From Candidatus Aminicenantes bacterium UBA1061 (lineage in GTDB: Bacteria; Acidobacteriota; Aminicenantia; Aminicenantales; Saccharicenantaceae), in assembly GCA_002316315.1 (NCBI GenBank), contig DCDG01000021.1, positions 1 to 47,812 on the forward strand: a stretch of DNA of 47,812 bases, in the 5' to 3' direction. Position 1 is the first letter of the stretch; each line of letters opens with the position of its first letter. The position numbers and the translations under genes were made by a program. The notes beneath the pieces are model-generated. The model saw only the letters and a list, made by a program, of their open reading frames with translations. It made no database searches and was not told the DNA's origin. Shown here piece by piece: positions 26,901-34,869 of this stretch.

Positions 26901-27662
26901 TACCCTGGCGGTTAGCTGCTGCTCGGCCTCCAGGGCTTTATCTATCTCCTCCGTTATGTCTTTTAGCCATTTATCCAGCTTGAGCATTCGCCGGTAAAAA
27001 TGATGGGAAGTCAGTTCTCTCTGTCTTTCTCTCAGCCGCCGGTAACGGGCAGCGGCCAAAGCCTGGCGATATAAGGAATTCTTGGATTTTTCTACCTCAA
27101 TAATGATGTCTTCGAGCCTGGTCAGGTTTTGTTCGCTCGATTCGAGTTTGTTCTGGGCTTGCTTTTTTTTATCCTTATAGTAGGCAGTGCCGGCGGCTTC
27201 CTCTATTAAAGCTCTTTTCTCCTGAGGTTTTGAGGTAACAAAGGAGCCAATGGAACCCTGTTCAATGACAAAGTACTCTTTCTCTCCAATTGAGTTTTTC
27301 CAGAGTTCATCCTGAATATCTTTTAGCCGGACAGACTTGCCATTCAGCCGGTATTCACTTTCTCCCGAACGGAAGGCGCGGTGGGAGACAACCAGCTCTT
27401 CATCATTACCGAGAGTTAAAACGACATCAGCCAGACTAACAGGTGGCCTTTTGGTATTACCGTTAAAAATAATGTCTTCCGTTCGATCGCCACGGACCGA
27501 CTTCAAACGCATTCCGCCCAGTCCCCAGAGGATTGCATCAACAATGTTGCTCTTACCAGTTCCATTGGGGCCAACAATGGCGGTAATGCCTGGATGGAAC
27601 AGAATCTTTGTCCGGTCGGCAAATGACTTAAAACCCTGAACCTCTAATTTCTTTATAAACAT
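23958..27662 (-). CDS. smc: Chromosome segregation ATPase SMC
   Basis: SMC condenses and segregates the chromosome as a dimer with ScpA/ScpB. The 1234-residue protein has the full plan: N-terminal Walker A GPNGTGKS (31-38), a long coiled coil, a hinge domain (about 505-630, around GALGWFSELVEVPEGE), a second coiled coil, the ABC signature LSGGEKS (about 1116-1122) and Walker B CILDEVDASLD. An unusual acidic stretch (rich in Glu, around residues 965-1005) followed by a basic KERKRRKPQ patch sits in the C-terminal coiled coil. The C-terminal tail is Glu/Ser-rich. No scpA/scpB is adjacent. The ribosome site is weak. The ATG at 27662 is fixed by the canonical MFIKKLEVQGFKSF start. Confidence 0.96.
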   Translation of the reverse strand: MFIKKLEVQGFKSFADRTKILFHPGITAIVGPNGTGKSNIVDAILWGLGGMRLKSVRGDRTEDIIFNGNTKRPPVSLADVVLTLGNDEELVVSHRAFRSGESEYRLNGKSVRLKDIQDELWKNSIGEKEYFVIEQGSIGSFVTSKPQEKRALIEEAAGTAYYKDKKKQAQNKLESSEQNLTRLEDIIIEVEKSKNSLYRQALAAARYRRLRERQRELTSHHFYRRMLKLDKWLKDITEEIDKALEAEQQLTARVKDNEKNISAIRKNLWDEEKNFKDKQERVFSLQTQLSRTESETERETKRLEYLETTRKRAEGDRAELEEEIKSVKAEIDQILTRLAELEKSLVEAVQAAEDGRLSWEKAGQSVRDEENSLTRLRQSQMAKIQEKTEVHNNFSRLEKELELLTRQTEKLLQEKEKLRAEKSRLEKDLTDLESRLAEKLTGKEVSEKLLKEVEGKLQTSLSELAFLEEKLAGLKRTAEELSYQRQALEKIAETERETSSQKAISGALGWFSELVEVPEGEAALFDLFWKEEARAQAFLVDDFKKLLPAEVKTNILILAEKPQEDWPASLCQEEGILGQLKSRIKTKDQLLSHLGRLKEAIIVSDLSTAIRLWEKYPDFNYISQAGDVLESSGLLRPAEKREGLFTLEQEKRKLQREIDRLEADELPLLTELDRQKEIRWTIEAEIDRLKKDIQDRERELYDLERDKKFTAVELEKTITGLTVTEREEVIQAKEKEAITGKKLEASSRLEQVELELKQIEEEIKSKEDSLKALKDREQDEEKKYYQLRTNRDLLEEKINSSRSHLKSLEKRQEAIKSKIGQLEIEALTGAEEKASLIKLITELKQKASTCLEEKQKEQGLLQELEQRVQARQKELEELETTLNNIREREEKAREERMRLEIRRAEIERDRVNLEETCWQELKKNLIELRQEIESKEKQDKETTESEDISRALAEENEAEETEEAAEGETEEKPKEQKERKRRKPQTPAGELADEELEKELEDINEALLRYRAVNLMAEEEYLEQKKRYDFLIQQKQDLKDSIHATEEAIKKIDEESKTQFITALQEVNKNFQELFALLFRGGTAEVKLLEPDNPLESGVEIIAQPPGKRVQNLTLLSGGEKSLTSLAFLFALFRYKPSPFCILDEVDASLDEANLARFLNLMKAVKHQTQFIIITHNYKSMEVADYIYGTTMEEPNITKVYSVRMERKESLELEVNEGESSKESVPADAPSGEE

Positions 27663-27877
27663 TTAAATTTCATTACCTTTTCAATTCGGCCAGAACCTGG
27701 CCGCCAGCCTCCTGATTTAATATGGTCCTTAACGCCCGAAGAAGTCCGGGTCATCCGGCTACAAAACAATATTGTAGTCAAATGAGGGCTTTTTTTGAAG
27801 GGTATAGGCCATAAATTTTAAAGAATTTTGTCAGACTAAATTCAGGAAAAAGGCAGAAACTCCCATTAGCCATCTTA
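27663..27877. other. Intergenic region upstream of smc and tRNA-Thr
   Basis: No gene is seen. It contains one perfect 7-bp inverted repeat, CGGCCAG-aac-CTGGCCG (27687-27703), about 25 bp upstream of the smc start and without a T-tract. It could be an operator or a small leader hairpin for smc. Confidence 0.35.
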
Positions 27878-27907
27878 TTGTCGGCTAGCCTGACGTTATG
27901 CTATAAT
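27878..27907 (+). promoter_or_regulatory. Promoter of tRNA-Thr
   Basis: TTGTCG (27878-27883), 18-bp spacer and a consensus TATAAT (27902-27907), 30 bp before the tRNA 5' end. Confidence 0.6.
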
Positions 27908-27937
27908 ACAAACGCAATTAGTAAAGCTAACCATCAG

Positions 27938-28010
27938 GCCAGCGTAGCTCAGACGGCAGAGCAGCTGATTCGTAATCAGCGGGTCGGAGGTTCGATTCCT
28001 CTCGCTGGCT
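27938..28010 (+). tRNA. tRNA-Thr (anticodon CGT)
   Basis: A 73-nt cloverleaf is complete. The acceptor GCCAGCG pairs with CGCTGGC. The anticodon stem GCTGA/TCAGC encloses TTCGTAA, giving CGT for ACG codons. The T arm is GGAGG-TTCGATT-CCTCT with one G-U pair. The discriminator is T, as usual for tRNA-Thr in many bacteria, and CCA is not encoded. The following 240 bp up to 28251 hold no further gene that I can support. Confidence 0.95.
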
Positions 28011-28251
28011 TTTTTCAAGAAAGGGTCGTTTATCCTTAATCAATTCAAACTTTTACAAACTGGGATGGGCTCAGTCCTCTTATTTATAATCCTTCCCTTT
28101 CTCCTCAAAGCTCCCCTTTAATCATCTCACCGGGGGTTAGGTAATTTCCCCCCCTGAATCATCCTTGACGGGCATTGTTTTAAATCAATGCCGGTTTATG
28201 CTGAAAGCAAGAAAGGAAAGTTATGAAAGTATTAAACGGGGAAGGGTTAAA

Positions 28252-29106
28252 ATGAAAAAAATTGGTTTAACTTCAAAAATTATATTTTTGGCTTTGATTT
28301 TTTGCTTCATATTAAGCCCATTTCTTCAGGCCCAGGTCAAAAAATACCAGGTGATAGTTCCAAAGGTTAACCTCCACCTCGAGCCAAATGAAAATAGCCC
28401 GGTGGTGGTTTCGGTGCCAGCGGGAGAAATTTTAGCTCAGGCCAGTGCGGTTCGCTTTAAGCGAGACTGGATTTTTGTCTATTACCAGTTACCAGATAAG
28501 GGAAAAACGTTGGCCGGATATGTTAAGGAACAAATGCTCAGGAAACTTTTTCCTGAAGTCAATTCTCTCTTAATTTCCAGCGGCGAAGCTGATTATCAGC
28601 CTAAAGAGCTAGACGTTAATCAGGGATATGAACCGGTCATCATCTGGGGTTCTTCTCAGGATAAGCTGATTGGAATTGAAGGCCGTCCTCTTGTTCAGGA
28701 AAAATCAGGAGAGACTGAGGTTTATCAATATCGTCGCCAAATAATGAACAAGCAGTGTCTTATAGAATACATTTTCTGGCGCCATGAATTAATTTCAGCC
28801 CGTTTCCACTTGCTTGATAATTATACCGACAATAATTATTACATCTCTGACTATCTAAAGTTAAAAAATTATCTGGAGACCAGGCTTGGCCGGCCAGTTA
28901 ATGATCGGGTGGTCTGGTTTGATTCAACTTACCAGGCTAAAAATGAGTACTGGGGAAAAGCACTGGGTGCCGGGCAGCTGGAGTTCAGATCTTCCTGGGA
29001 TATAGGGGATACTGAACTGGCTCTAATTCTGACTGGTTCTGATAATAAAGTTGCTTTCGTGGCCGAGTGTCTCGGCAAAAAATACAAATCTTCTTTTTCT
29101 AATTGA
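28252..29106 (+). CDS. Secreted bacterial SH3-domain protein of unknown function
   Basis: The protein has about 284 residues. I start at ATG 28252, which has GAAGGG eight bases upstream and is followed by a clean signal peptide (MKKIGLTSKIIFLALIFCF, cleavage after LQA). Starts further upstream give a long non-signal extension. Residues about 28-90 form an SH3b-like domain (VIVPKVNLHLEPNENSPVV; GYVKEQML), a fold that often binds cell-wall peptides. The C-terminal 190 residues are a mixed alpha/beta region with no family I can name; it contains a LETRLGRPV helix and a GAGQLEFRSSWD segment reminiscent of small periplasmic domains that pair with SH3b. Monocistronic, closed by the hairpin at 29142-29176. 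Confidence 0.75.
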   Translation: MKKIGLTSKIIFLALIFCFILSPFLQAQVKKYQVIVPKVNLHLEPNENSPVVVSVPAGEILAQASAVRFKRDWIFVYYQLPDKGKTLAGYVKEQMLRKLFPEVNSLLISSGEADYQPKELDVNQGYEPVIIWGSSQDKLIGIEGRPLVQEKSGETEVYQYRRQIMNKQCLIEYIFWRHELISARFHLLDNYTDNNYYISDYLKLKNYLETRLGRPVNDRVVWFDSTYQAKNEYWGKALGAGQLEFRSSWDIGDTELALILTGSDNKVAFVAECLGKKYKSSFSN

Positions 29107-29141
29107 ACCCCCTTTACCCCCTTTTAACCCCTCCTTTCTGT

Positions 29142-29176
29142 GCCCCTTTTCCAGCAGGAAAAGGGGCGTTTTATTT
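29142..29176 (+). terminator. Intrinsic terminator
   Basis: GCCCCTTTTCC (29142-29152), loop AGCA, GGAAAAGGGGC (29157-29167) and then GTTTTATTT. The 11-bp stem is perfect. It ends the SH3-protein transcript. Confidence 0.85.
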
Positions 29177-29192
29177 CGGGGTAACTGTTGTC

Positions 29193-30143
29193 TCAGGTTT
29201 CCTTCTGAGTAAAGTCCAGACTAACCTTATTTCGTCCGAGCCATTTGCTGTGAAGCATCAATTCTTCTGCTCTTTTGACGAGTGATTCGGTGGTATCAAA
29301 TCTCTGAATCAGAGTGGCCCCCATGGAGACAGTGGCATTGAGCAAGCCGGTCTCAACGGTTATATAGGATTCAGCCACCAGCAGTCTTAGCTTGTTGGCC
29401 ACGATATCGAGCCGGTTTTCATCAATGTTTAAGAGGCAAATTAAAAACTCTTCATTTTCCCAGCGGCAAACGATATCAAAATAACGGATATTTTTTTGAA
29501 AAGTTCTGGCTATCATCCGGATGAGTTTAGCTGAGTTGAAACGGCCAAATCTTTCCTGAATCTTATTAAAGTTATCGATATCAGCATAAATCAGGCCAAA
29601 GGGCAGGCCATATTTTTGATATTCGTCGATTTTGTTCTTGAGATACATCTCCATGTAGAGCCGGTTAGGAAGGCCGGTATCGAGGTCGAGAAGCTGCATC
29701 TTCTCGAGTTCGGCCACTTTCAGAGGAATAGCTACTGCCGGGCTGATATTGGTAAAAATTTCAGCCAGTCCGGCGGGCTGGCCATCGCCATTTAACAGAG
29801 GTATTGCTTTCAATCTGACCGGTAGCCTGAAACCGCTCTTATGCTGAAGGTAAACCTCAAGCAGCCGTGGCTGGCCATCTTTCAAAACCTGCTCACACAG
29901 ACAATTCTCATCGCACAACGGCTTTCCACCAGGACCAATAAATAAAGGAAGCTCTGACTGACAGGATTTATCGAGAATTTCTTCAGCCAAGAAACCACTC
30001 AAGGCCTCTGCAGATTTATTCCAGAAGACATAATTCTTTTCCTTGTCGAGAATCAGGCAACCGTCGGTAATCTGGTCCAACAGGCGGTTAAGATACCGGT
30101 CTTCCAGCTTGTCCAAAGTCTCTAAGATAAGCTTATCACCCAT
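29193..30143 (-). CDS. PAS-GGDEF protein with degenerate cyclase site and intact I-site
   Basis: The 316-residue cytoplasmic protein has a PAS domain (about 18-130: DQITDGCLILDKEKNYVFWNKS onward) with a Cys cluster (CDENCLC) and a GGDEF domain (about 150-312: DTGLPNR onward). The signature GGDEF reads ENEEF at residues 229-233 (29445-29459), so both glycines are lost. The usual substrate-binding IND is IQE and the FGHxxGD region is FGRFNSA. In contrast, the RxxD inhibitory c-di-GMP site (Arg220, Asp223) stands at its canonical five-residue distance. Inference: not a cyclase but possibly a c-di-GMP receptor with a PAS sensor. It lies immediately downstream of the exopolysaccharide operon, with its own promoter at 30193-30222. 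Confidence 0.88.
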   Translation of the reverse strand: MGDKLILETLDKLEDRYLNRLLDQITDGCLILDKEKNYVFWNKSAEALSGFLAEEILDKSCQSELPLFIGPGGKPLCDENCLCEQVLKDGQPRLLEVYLQHKSGFRLPVRLKAIPLLNGDGQPAGLAEIFTNISPAVAIPLKVAELEKMQLLDLDTGLPNRLYMEMYLKNKIDEYQKYGLPFGLIYADIDNFNKIQERFGRFNSAKLIRMIARTFQKNIRYFDIVCRWENEEFLICLLNIDENRLDIVANKLRLLVAESYITVETGLLNATVSMGATLIQRFDTTESLVKRAEELMLHSKWLGRNKVSLDFTQKET

Positions 30144-30192
30144 GTAAATCTTCCTGTTAATTATTCTCTGTCACCCATCTAACCTTTGTTAT

Positions 30193-30222
30193 TTTATACA
30201 TCATAAAAACCTGTTATGTCAA
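30193..30222 (-). promoter_or_regulatory. Promoter of the PAS-GGDEF gene
   Basis: On the minus strand TTGACA (30222-30217), 18-bp spacer and TATAAA (30198-30193), 50 bp before the start codon at 30143. Confidence 0.6.
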
Positions 30223-30316
30223 AACTTTTATTTTGACCCGGCCCTGATCTGCAGGTTAGAAATTTCAATTTAACTTAAAATTATATCTTTAACCTGTTAG
30301 CTCGTTACCCTTCAGT

Positions 30317-32572
30317 CTATAAGGGCTTGGAATAATGATAGTATTGCCGGGAGTAATAACCATCCTGTTCGAGCAAACTTACTCCATTAATGATTACGCC
30401 CAGACAGCTAAGTTGGTGAGCATCCAGTTTAGCCTTAACCTGCTTGAGAGCTGAAATTGGGGTTTGTCCGGCCCTGACCACCAGGATGAGGTTATCAACC
30501 ATCTTACTTAAGACAAGGGCATCAGAGATGGCCAGAAGCGGCGGCGAATCAAGCAGAACAAAATCATACTGCTGCTTGAGGAAAGTGATAAAAGCCTTCA
30601 TCTTGTCCGACAGGAGAGCTTCCAGGGGAGGAATCTGGGCGTTACCAGCCGGAACGAGGAAAAGATTGCTATAGGGAGTCGGCAGAATAACTTCGGTGGC
30701 ATCAACTATTGAACTTAAAAAGTGGCTTAGACCCCAGCTGTAATCGAGCTCAAAAATTTTATCCAGTCTTGGCTTGCGCAGATCAGAATCAACAATGACC
30801 ACTTTTTTGTGAGCTTGAGCTAAAGCCAATCCCAGGTTGGAAATGACCGAAGATTTGCCGTCCTGGCTGAGCGGGCTGGAAAAGAGGAAAGCTTTGCGAT
30901 TAGAGTCCATCAAAGATAGCATCAGAGTGGTTCTTATCGAGCGAAAACTCTCAGCCTGAATAGACTGCGGTTCATGGGCGAGAATAAGTTCTATCCGATG
31001 AGTGGCAGCCTGCCCCTTTATTCCTGAAACAGCAGGAGACGAACCTGATTTTTCCCTTGTCCTGCCTTCTTTTTTGCTCCGCTTATCACCTGAATCTGGC
31101 CGTCCACTCAGCAGGTTGCGTAAGGATCTATATTCAGCCAGAGGTCCCTTTGGCTTGAATTCCTTCTCAAAAGCCGGGACAGTGCCAATGGTAGCCAAGC
31201 CTGTAGCCAGAGAGACATCTCTTGATGATTTAACCGTGGCTACAAGGGAATTGATAAAAAGCGAGGTGCCCGCCCCGCCAAGGAGAGCTAATAGCAGGCC
31301 TATCAGCAGAGTTTTCTTTCTGTTGGGGAAGGACGGCTCAACCGGTACTGAGGCTTTATCCACCACCCATACATTTAAAGCCTGCAGATCCTTCAGGTTG
31401 GAAGCCAGGTCCGTTTCACTCTGCCTTTTAGCAAGAGCCTCCAGCAGGGCTTTCTTATTATCTGTTTCTATTTTAAGGCTGTTATAAAGGATAATATTAC
31501 TGTTAGTCTTGTAAACCTGACTCTTGAGTTCATCCAGCAATTTTTGCAGGTTCTGTTCTTTGGTCAGAGCTCCCTGGTAATCAGCATAGGCTGCTTTGAT
31601 CATATTTTCTTTTTCTGCCTGCAGGGCTTCATAAGTCGCTTCTATTTCTGATTTAAGTTTTTGCATCTCCGGGTATTCAGGTTTGATATTGGCCAGCCGG
31701 CGGGCATATTCCCGGCTTAAAAGCAGGTACTGTTCTTTCAATTTGGCCAGGGCTGAATTGCTGTCAGCGACGGAAATATCTTCCGGCCTCATGGATTTGA
31801 GCTGATTGTAATAGGATAGCTTATTTACCCTGTCGAGAGTAGCTGCGGTCAGAGCAGTGTTGACTTCAGTAATTTTGGTCAGGAGCGGGGCCTCAGCCGA
31901 ACTCAATGGCAAAATACCTTGCTCGGTGCTCAGCTGAGACAGCTTTTTGTCGTTATCTTCAATTTCTTTTCTCAAGGCGGCCATCTGGGCAGTCAGAAAT
32001 TCGGTGGCCTGCTCGGAAGCATAATATTTCCTTCTAACCAGCATTTCGATATAAGAATCGAAAAGAGTATTTAAGATCTGAGCAGCCAGTTCCGGTTTCT
32101 GGTGATTAAAGGTAACTTCAATCAATTTTGTTCCTGAAATAGGAGTGACTGACAGGCTCTTAAGAAAACTATCAATTAGTTTTTCCTTATGATAAGGGTT
32201 GATATTAGTTCCTGCTCCTGCTCCGGAGCTATTTCTTCTCCTGCTGGCGAATTCAGGGTTATCAGCGAGCTTCATCTTGTCAATGACCTCAGCCGCCAGG
32301 GAACGGCTGGTAAGAAGCATGGAATGGCTCTGGGCATTTATTTCGCCCGACAGTCGATTTAGATCTTCGAAAGGCAGGATATTAGAGCCCTCATCTATCC
32401 AGATCGTTCCTCTGGCTGAATAGACATGAGGGAAGATAAAAATTACGCCAACAGTGATGACCAGAATGATCAAAGCTACGGTCAGACCGGTCCACTTCCA
32501 GCGGAGGATGGCACGCCAGTAGTAGAGAATTTGTTCTAAAATATTTTGTTGATTTGACTTGGTCTCAACCAT
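30317..32572 (-). CDS. Exopolysaccharide co-polymerase/tyrosine autokinase (Wzc/BY-kinase family)
   Basis: The 751-residue inner-membrane protein controls polymer length and export. It has a Wzz domain with a first helix at about 28-50 (WTGLTVALIILVITVGVIF), a periplasmic coiled-coil section, and a second helix near 425-445. A cytoplasmic kinase domain follows, with Walker A SPLSQDGKSS (about 570), Walker A' VVIVDSDLRKPR (about 595) and Walker B FVLLDSPP. The C-terminus is a tyrosine cluster (GYYSRQYYHYSKPL) that BY-kinases autophosphorylate. It is the last gene of the exopolysaccharide operon, 32 bp after the Wza-type gene, its physical partner. Confidence 0.94.
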   Translation of the reverse strand: MVETKSNQQNILEQILYYWRAILRWKWTGLTVALIILVITVGVIFIFPHVYSARGTIWIDEGSNILPFEDLNRLSGEINAQSHSMLLTSRSLAAEVIDKMKLADNPEFASRRRNSSGAGAGTNINPYHKEKLIDSFLKSLSVTPISGTKLIEVTFNHQKPELAAQILNTLFDSYIEMLVRRKYYASEQATEFLTAQMAALRKEIEDNDKKLSQLSTEQGILPLSSAEAPLLTKITEVNTALTAATLDRVNKLSYYNQLKSMRPEDISVADSNSALAKLKEQYLLLSREYARRLANIKPEYPEMQKLKSEIEATYEALQAEKENMIKAAYADYQGALTKEQNLQKLLDELKSQVYKTNSNIILYNSLKIETDNKKALLEALAKRQSETDLASNLKDLQALNVWVVDKASVPVEPSFPNRKKTLLIGLLLALLGGAGTSLFINSLVATVKSSRDVSLATGLATIGTVPAFEKEFKPKGPLAEYRSLRNLLSGRPDSGDKRSKKEGRTREKSGSSPAVSGIKGQAATHRIELILAHEPQSIQAESFRSIRTTLMLSLMDSNRKAFLFSSPLSQDGKSSVISNLGLALAQAHKKVVIVDSDLRKPRLDKIFELDYSWGLSHFLSSIVDATEVILPTPYSNLFLVPAGNAQIPPLEALLSDKMKAFITFLKQQYDFVLLDSPPLLAISDALVLSKMVDNLILVVRAGQTPISALKQVKAKLDAHQLSCLGVIINGVSLLEQDGYYSRQYYHYSKPL

Positions 32573-32604
32573 ATTTTACCCTGTTCTTGTTAAATTTGAT
32601 TTTC

Positions 32605-33486
32605 TCAATGGACCACAACCACATCTCCATCCTGCAAAAAAACGTCCGGTTTGCTCCCGTTGATAATTTTTTTCAGGTTATACCAGTAGTTAAGATCTTT
32701 CCCCGTCTTGGGATCTTTCCTTTTGACCAGCACCTGGACAGCATTGGCCCATTCTGTTAATCCGCCGGCTTGAGCCACGGCCTGGAGCAAAGTAATTTTT
32801 TTGGATTCCATGAACTGAATCGCTCCGGAGTTTCTTACCTCACCGTAGACATAAACGGTTAGCTGCTGGTCAAAAGGTACAATAATTTCATCCTTGGGCT
32901 GAAGTATTATATTAGCATCATTGCTTTTTTTCATTAGCTGGTCCACATTGATAACCAGTCGTTCTTTTTCTCCAGAGTCAGTCTGCCTCAAGATATGAAT
33001 TTCTTTCCCTGCCTGCGGTGTCAGCCCGCCGGCTTCAGATAGGATTTGAAGCAAGCTGGTCTGACCGCCCATCTCATACAGCCCGGGACGTCCAACCGCT
33101 CCGATGACCGCAATTTTTTGGTGCTCTCTGATAATCACGGTAACATGGGCATTTTTGGTATACTTTTCATCCAGGATAGCGGCCAGTTTCTTCTCAAGTT
33201 CCTGGGCAGTTAAACCGGACGTCTGCACCTTGCCAATGACGGCCAGGTTGACCGTTCCATCTTCAGCTACTCTGACTGTCTGGTTTAGTTCAGGTAGTTC
33301 ATAGACTTTGATTTCTAACAGGTCCTTGGAGCCTATCCGGTACTCTATAATCTGGCTGCCCGACTGGCTTTCTCCTGGTTGCTGGCCTGAAGCGGATGGG
33401 CAGAACACCAGGCCGATGATCATGACCACAGTCACTGCCGCTGCCAGTGAGTAAACATTTTTTAATTTCATCTTGTTATTCTCCAT
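32605..33486 (-). CDS. Polysaccharide export outer-membrane protein (Wza/GumB type, SLBB domains)
   Basis: The protein carries a polysaccharide biosynthesis/export domain (YRIGSKDLLEIKVYELPELN at about 50) followed by two SLBB domains (IAVIGAVGRPGLYEMGG and VYVYGEVRNSGAIQF). ATG 33486 has AAGGAAG nine bases upstream; ATG 33471 (MKLKNVYSLAAAV, the core of the signal peptide) has GGAG nine bases upstream and is equally possible. ATG 33537 overlaps the previous stop but adds a charged leader before the signal peptide. There is no lipobox Cys (the signal ends FCPSASGQ), unlike E. coli Wza. Role: outer-membrane pore for the polymer, acting with the Wzc-type kinase. Confidence 0.92.
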   Translation of the reverse strand: MENNKMKLKNVYSLAAAVTVVMIIGLVFCPSASGQQPGESQSGSQIIEYRIGSKDLLEIKVYELPELNQTVRVAEDGTVNLAVIGKVQTSGLTAQELEKKLAAILDEKYTKNAHVTVIIREHQKIAVIGAVGRPGLYEMGGQTSLLQILSEAGGLTPQAGKEIHILRQTDSGEKERLVINVDQLMKKSNDANIILQPKDEIIVPFDQQLTVYVYGEVRNSGAIQFMESKKITLLQAVAQAGGLTEWANAVQVLVKRKDPKTGKDLNYWYNLKKIINGSKPDVFLQDGDVVVVH

Positions 33487-33533
33487 CAACAGGCTTCCTT
33501 CTACAGCTCTTTTTAAATCCTCTTTTAAAAATA

Positions 33534-34832
33534 TCATAACAGGGATGGAATAGGCAAAATATTTTCTCCTGGTATTGAGCCGAAAGTTAAATTAAAGCCA
33601 ATAAAATAACGTTTGAGTTTACGCTCCTCAGGAAGCAATTTTCTCTGGTTAAATGTCCCGAAGATATTAAGGCTCCAGTCCCGGCTGATTCTTATACCCA
33701 GGTTGGCCATCATGGTGGTAAATCTATATTCAGGCCCGGTCAGGCTTTCTTCCTGGCTTAAAGGGTATTTGCTAAGACCCTGAGCGAAGTCGTTTCCCAG
33801 GGTGACTCTTTTGCTGAGAGTAAATCTAAGGCCGCCTCCATAGGTCGTCTGAAGATAATGCAATAGACTGGAATAAACCGAGACGCTGAAATCACGGCTA
33901 TAGTAAGCCTGAAGGCTTAGCCAGCGACTAAGGTTCAGCAAGATATTCCCATTTCCAACCAAGGCTGAGGCATCCTTAAATTGCCGGTTCTTAAGGTCAA
34001 GGTACATATAACCAATATTAAAATTGCCCTCGAAAACCGGTCTTGGCGAACCCAGAGCAGGAATAAATTCCAGTCCTCCAAAGACCGCATAGGTATGGCT
34101 ATCCTTGAATTTGGATTCGCTATAGCGGAAATTATAAAGTCCTAACTGGCCATTTAAGAAGAGTCTGGATCTCATTCCTGGCTGGAAATAGAGGAAAGCA
34201 TCAGCATAATACTCATTCCTGTTAAGCTCCCGGTCAATCGAAATACCCTCATAAGCAGGCTGCCTGTAATTGAGCCTGGCCCCTCTGATCTGCCAGGCGG
34301 CAGCCGTACTCCTTGAAAACTGCCAGAGAAACAGTCCGTCCCAGGAAATTTCTTCCTGGCGGATATGAATAAGCAATTCCGGACTGAAGCGCTGCCTGAC
34401 ATTAGAGTAATTAAGGCCTGTTTTTCCATAAAATTTTTTAGACAGAAAATGGACCTGGTTTCTGGTAACAAAGTTAAAGGCTCTTTCGTTTTCGTTTTTA
34501 AAGTAAAAAACCCCTTCCAGTGATTGATAGGAATCAAAAATAACCAGTTTGCTAAGAGGCACAAACCACTGGAAGGCAGGAGCGGCATTAAAGCTAGCAT
34601 CGGGATAATGGGTATCATAATAGCCATAATAGATGTCTGAGTCATAACCGGCATTTCCCAGGGTAAACTGCCGGTAAGCCCTAACTGTGCCTAGCTTCCA
34701 TGGAGCATTCTGGAAAAGGCTTAAAACCGTATTGGCCATCCAGTTGCCACTCTGGGCGAAACTTTGGCTGGTAGCCAGCAGAAAAATTGAAATAAATAAA
34801 ATAAGGCAGCCTCGTCTGGCGGGATTTCTCAC
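33534..34832 (-). CDS. Outer-membrane beta-barrel protein of the exopolysaccharide locus
   Basis: The 432-residue protein has a signal peptide (MRNPARRGCLILFISIFLLA, cleavage after SFA). The rest consists of alternating polar/aromatic strands (for example YDSDIYYGYYDTHYPDASF, SLQAYYSRDFSVSVYSSLLH, WSLNIFGTFNQRKLL), with no helices. This pattern fits a beta-barrel of perhaps 14-18 strands. I do not recognise a specific family; similar barrels accompany Wza/Wzc genes in several Gram-negative exopolysaccharide loci and may aid secretion or anchoring. It lies 37 bp after the phosphotransferase gene and its stop is adjacent to the Wza-type gene. Confidence 0.8.
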   Translation of the reverse strand: MRNPARRGCLILFISIFLLATSQSFAQSGNWMANTVLSLFQNAPWKLGTVRAYRQFTLGNAGYDSDIYYGYYDTHYPDASFNAAPAFQWFVPLSKLVIFDSYQSLEGVFYFKNENERAFNFVTRNQVHFLSKKFYGKTGLNYSNVRQRFSPELLIHIRQEEISWDGLFLWQFSRSTAAAWQIRGARLNYRQPAYEGISIDRELNRNEYYADAFLYFQPGMRSRLFLNGQLGLYNFRYSESKFKDSHTYAVFGGLEFIPALGSPRPVFEGNFNIGYMYLDLKNRQFKDASALVGNGNILLNLSRWLSLQAYYSRDFSVSVYSSLLHYLQTTYGGGLRFTLSKRVTLGNDFAQGLSKYPLSQEESLTGPEYRFTTMMANLGIRISRDWSLNIFGTFNQRKLLPEERKLKRYFIGFNLTFGSIPGENILPIPSLL

Positions 34833-34869
34833 TTTTTGCTCCGTTTCTTTATAATAACTAATTCAGTCT

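Noticed and set aside
31002..31487. 161-codon plus-strand frame inside the Wzc-type gene
   Set aside because: It is a shadow of the kinase gene; the composition (Ser/Arg/Leu-rich) mirrors the coding strand and no motif is present.
34172..34654. 160-codon minus-strand frame overlapping the outer-membrane barrel gene
   Set aside because: It is an alternate frame of the barrel gene, without a ribosome site and with a Met/Leu/Pro-rich sequence unlike a real membrane protein.
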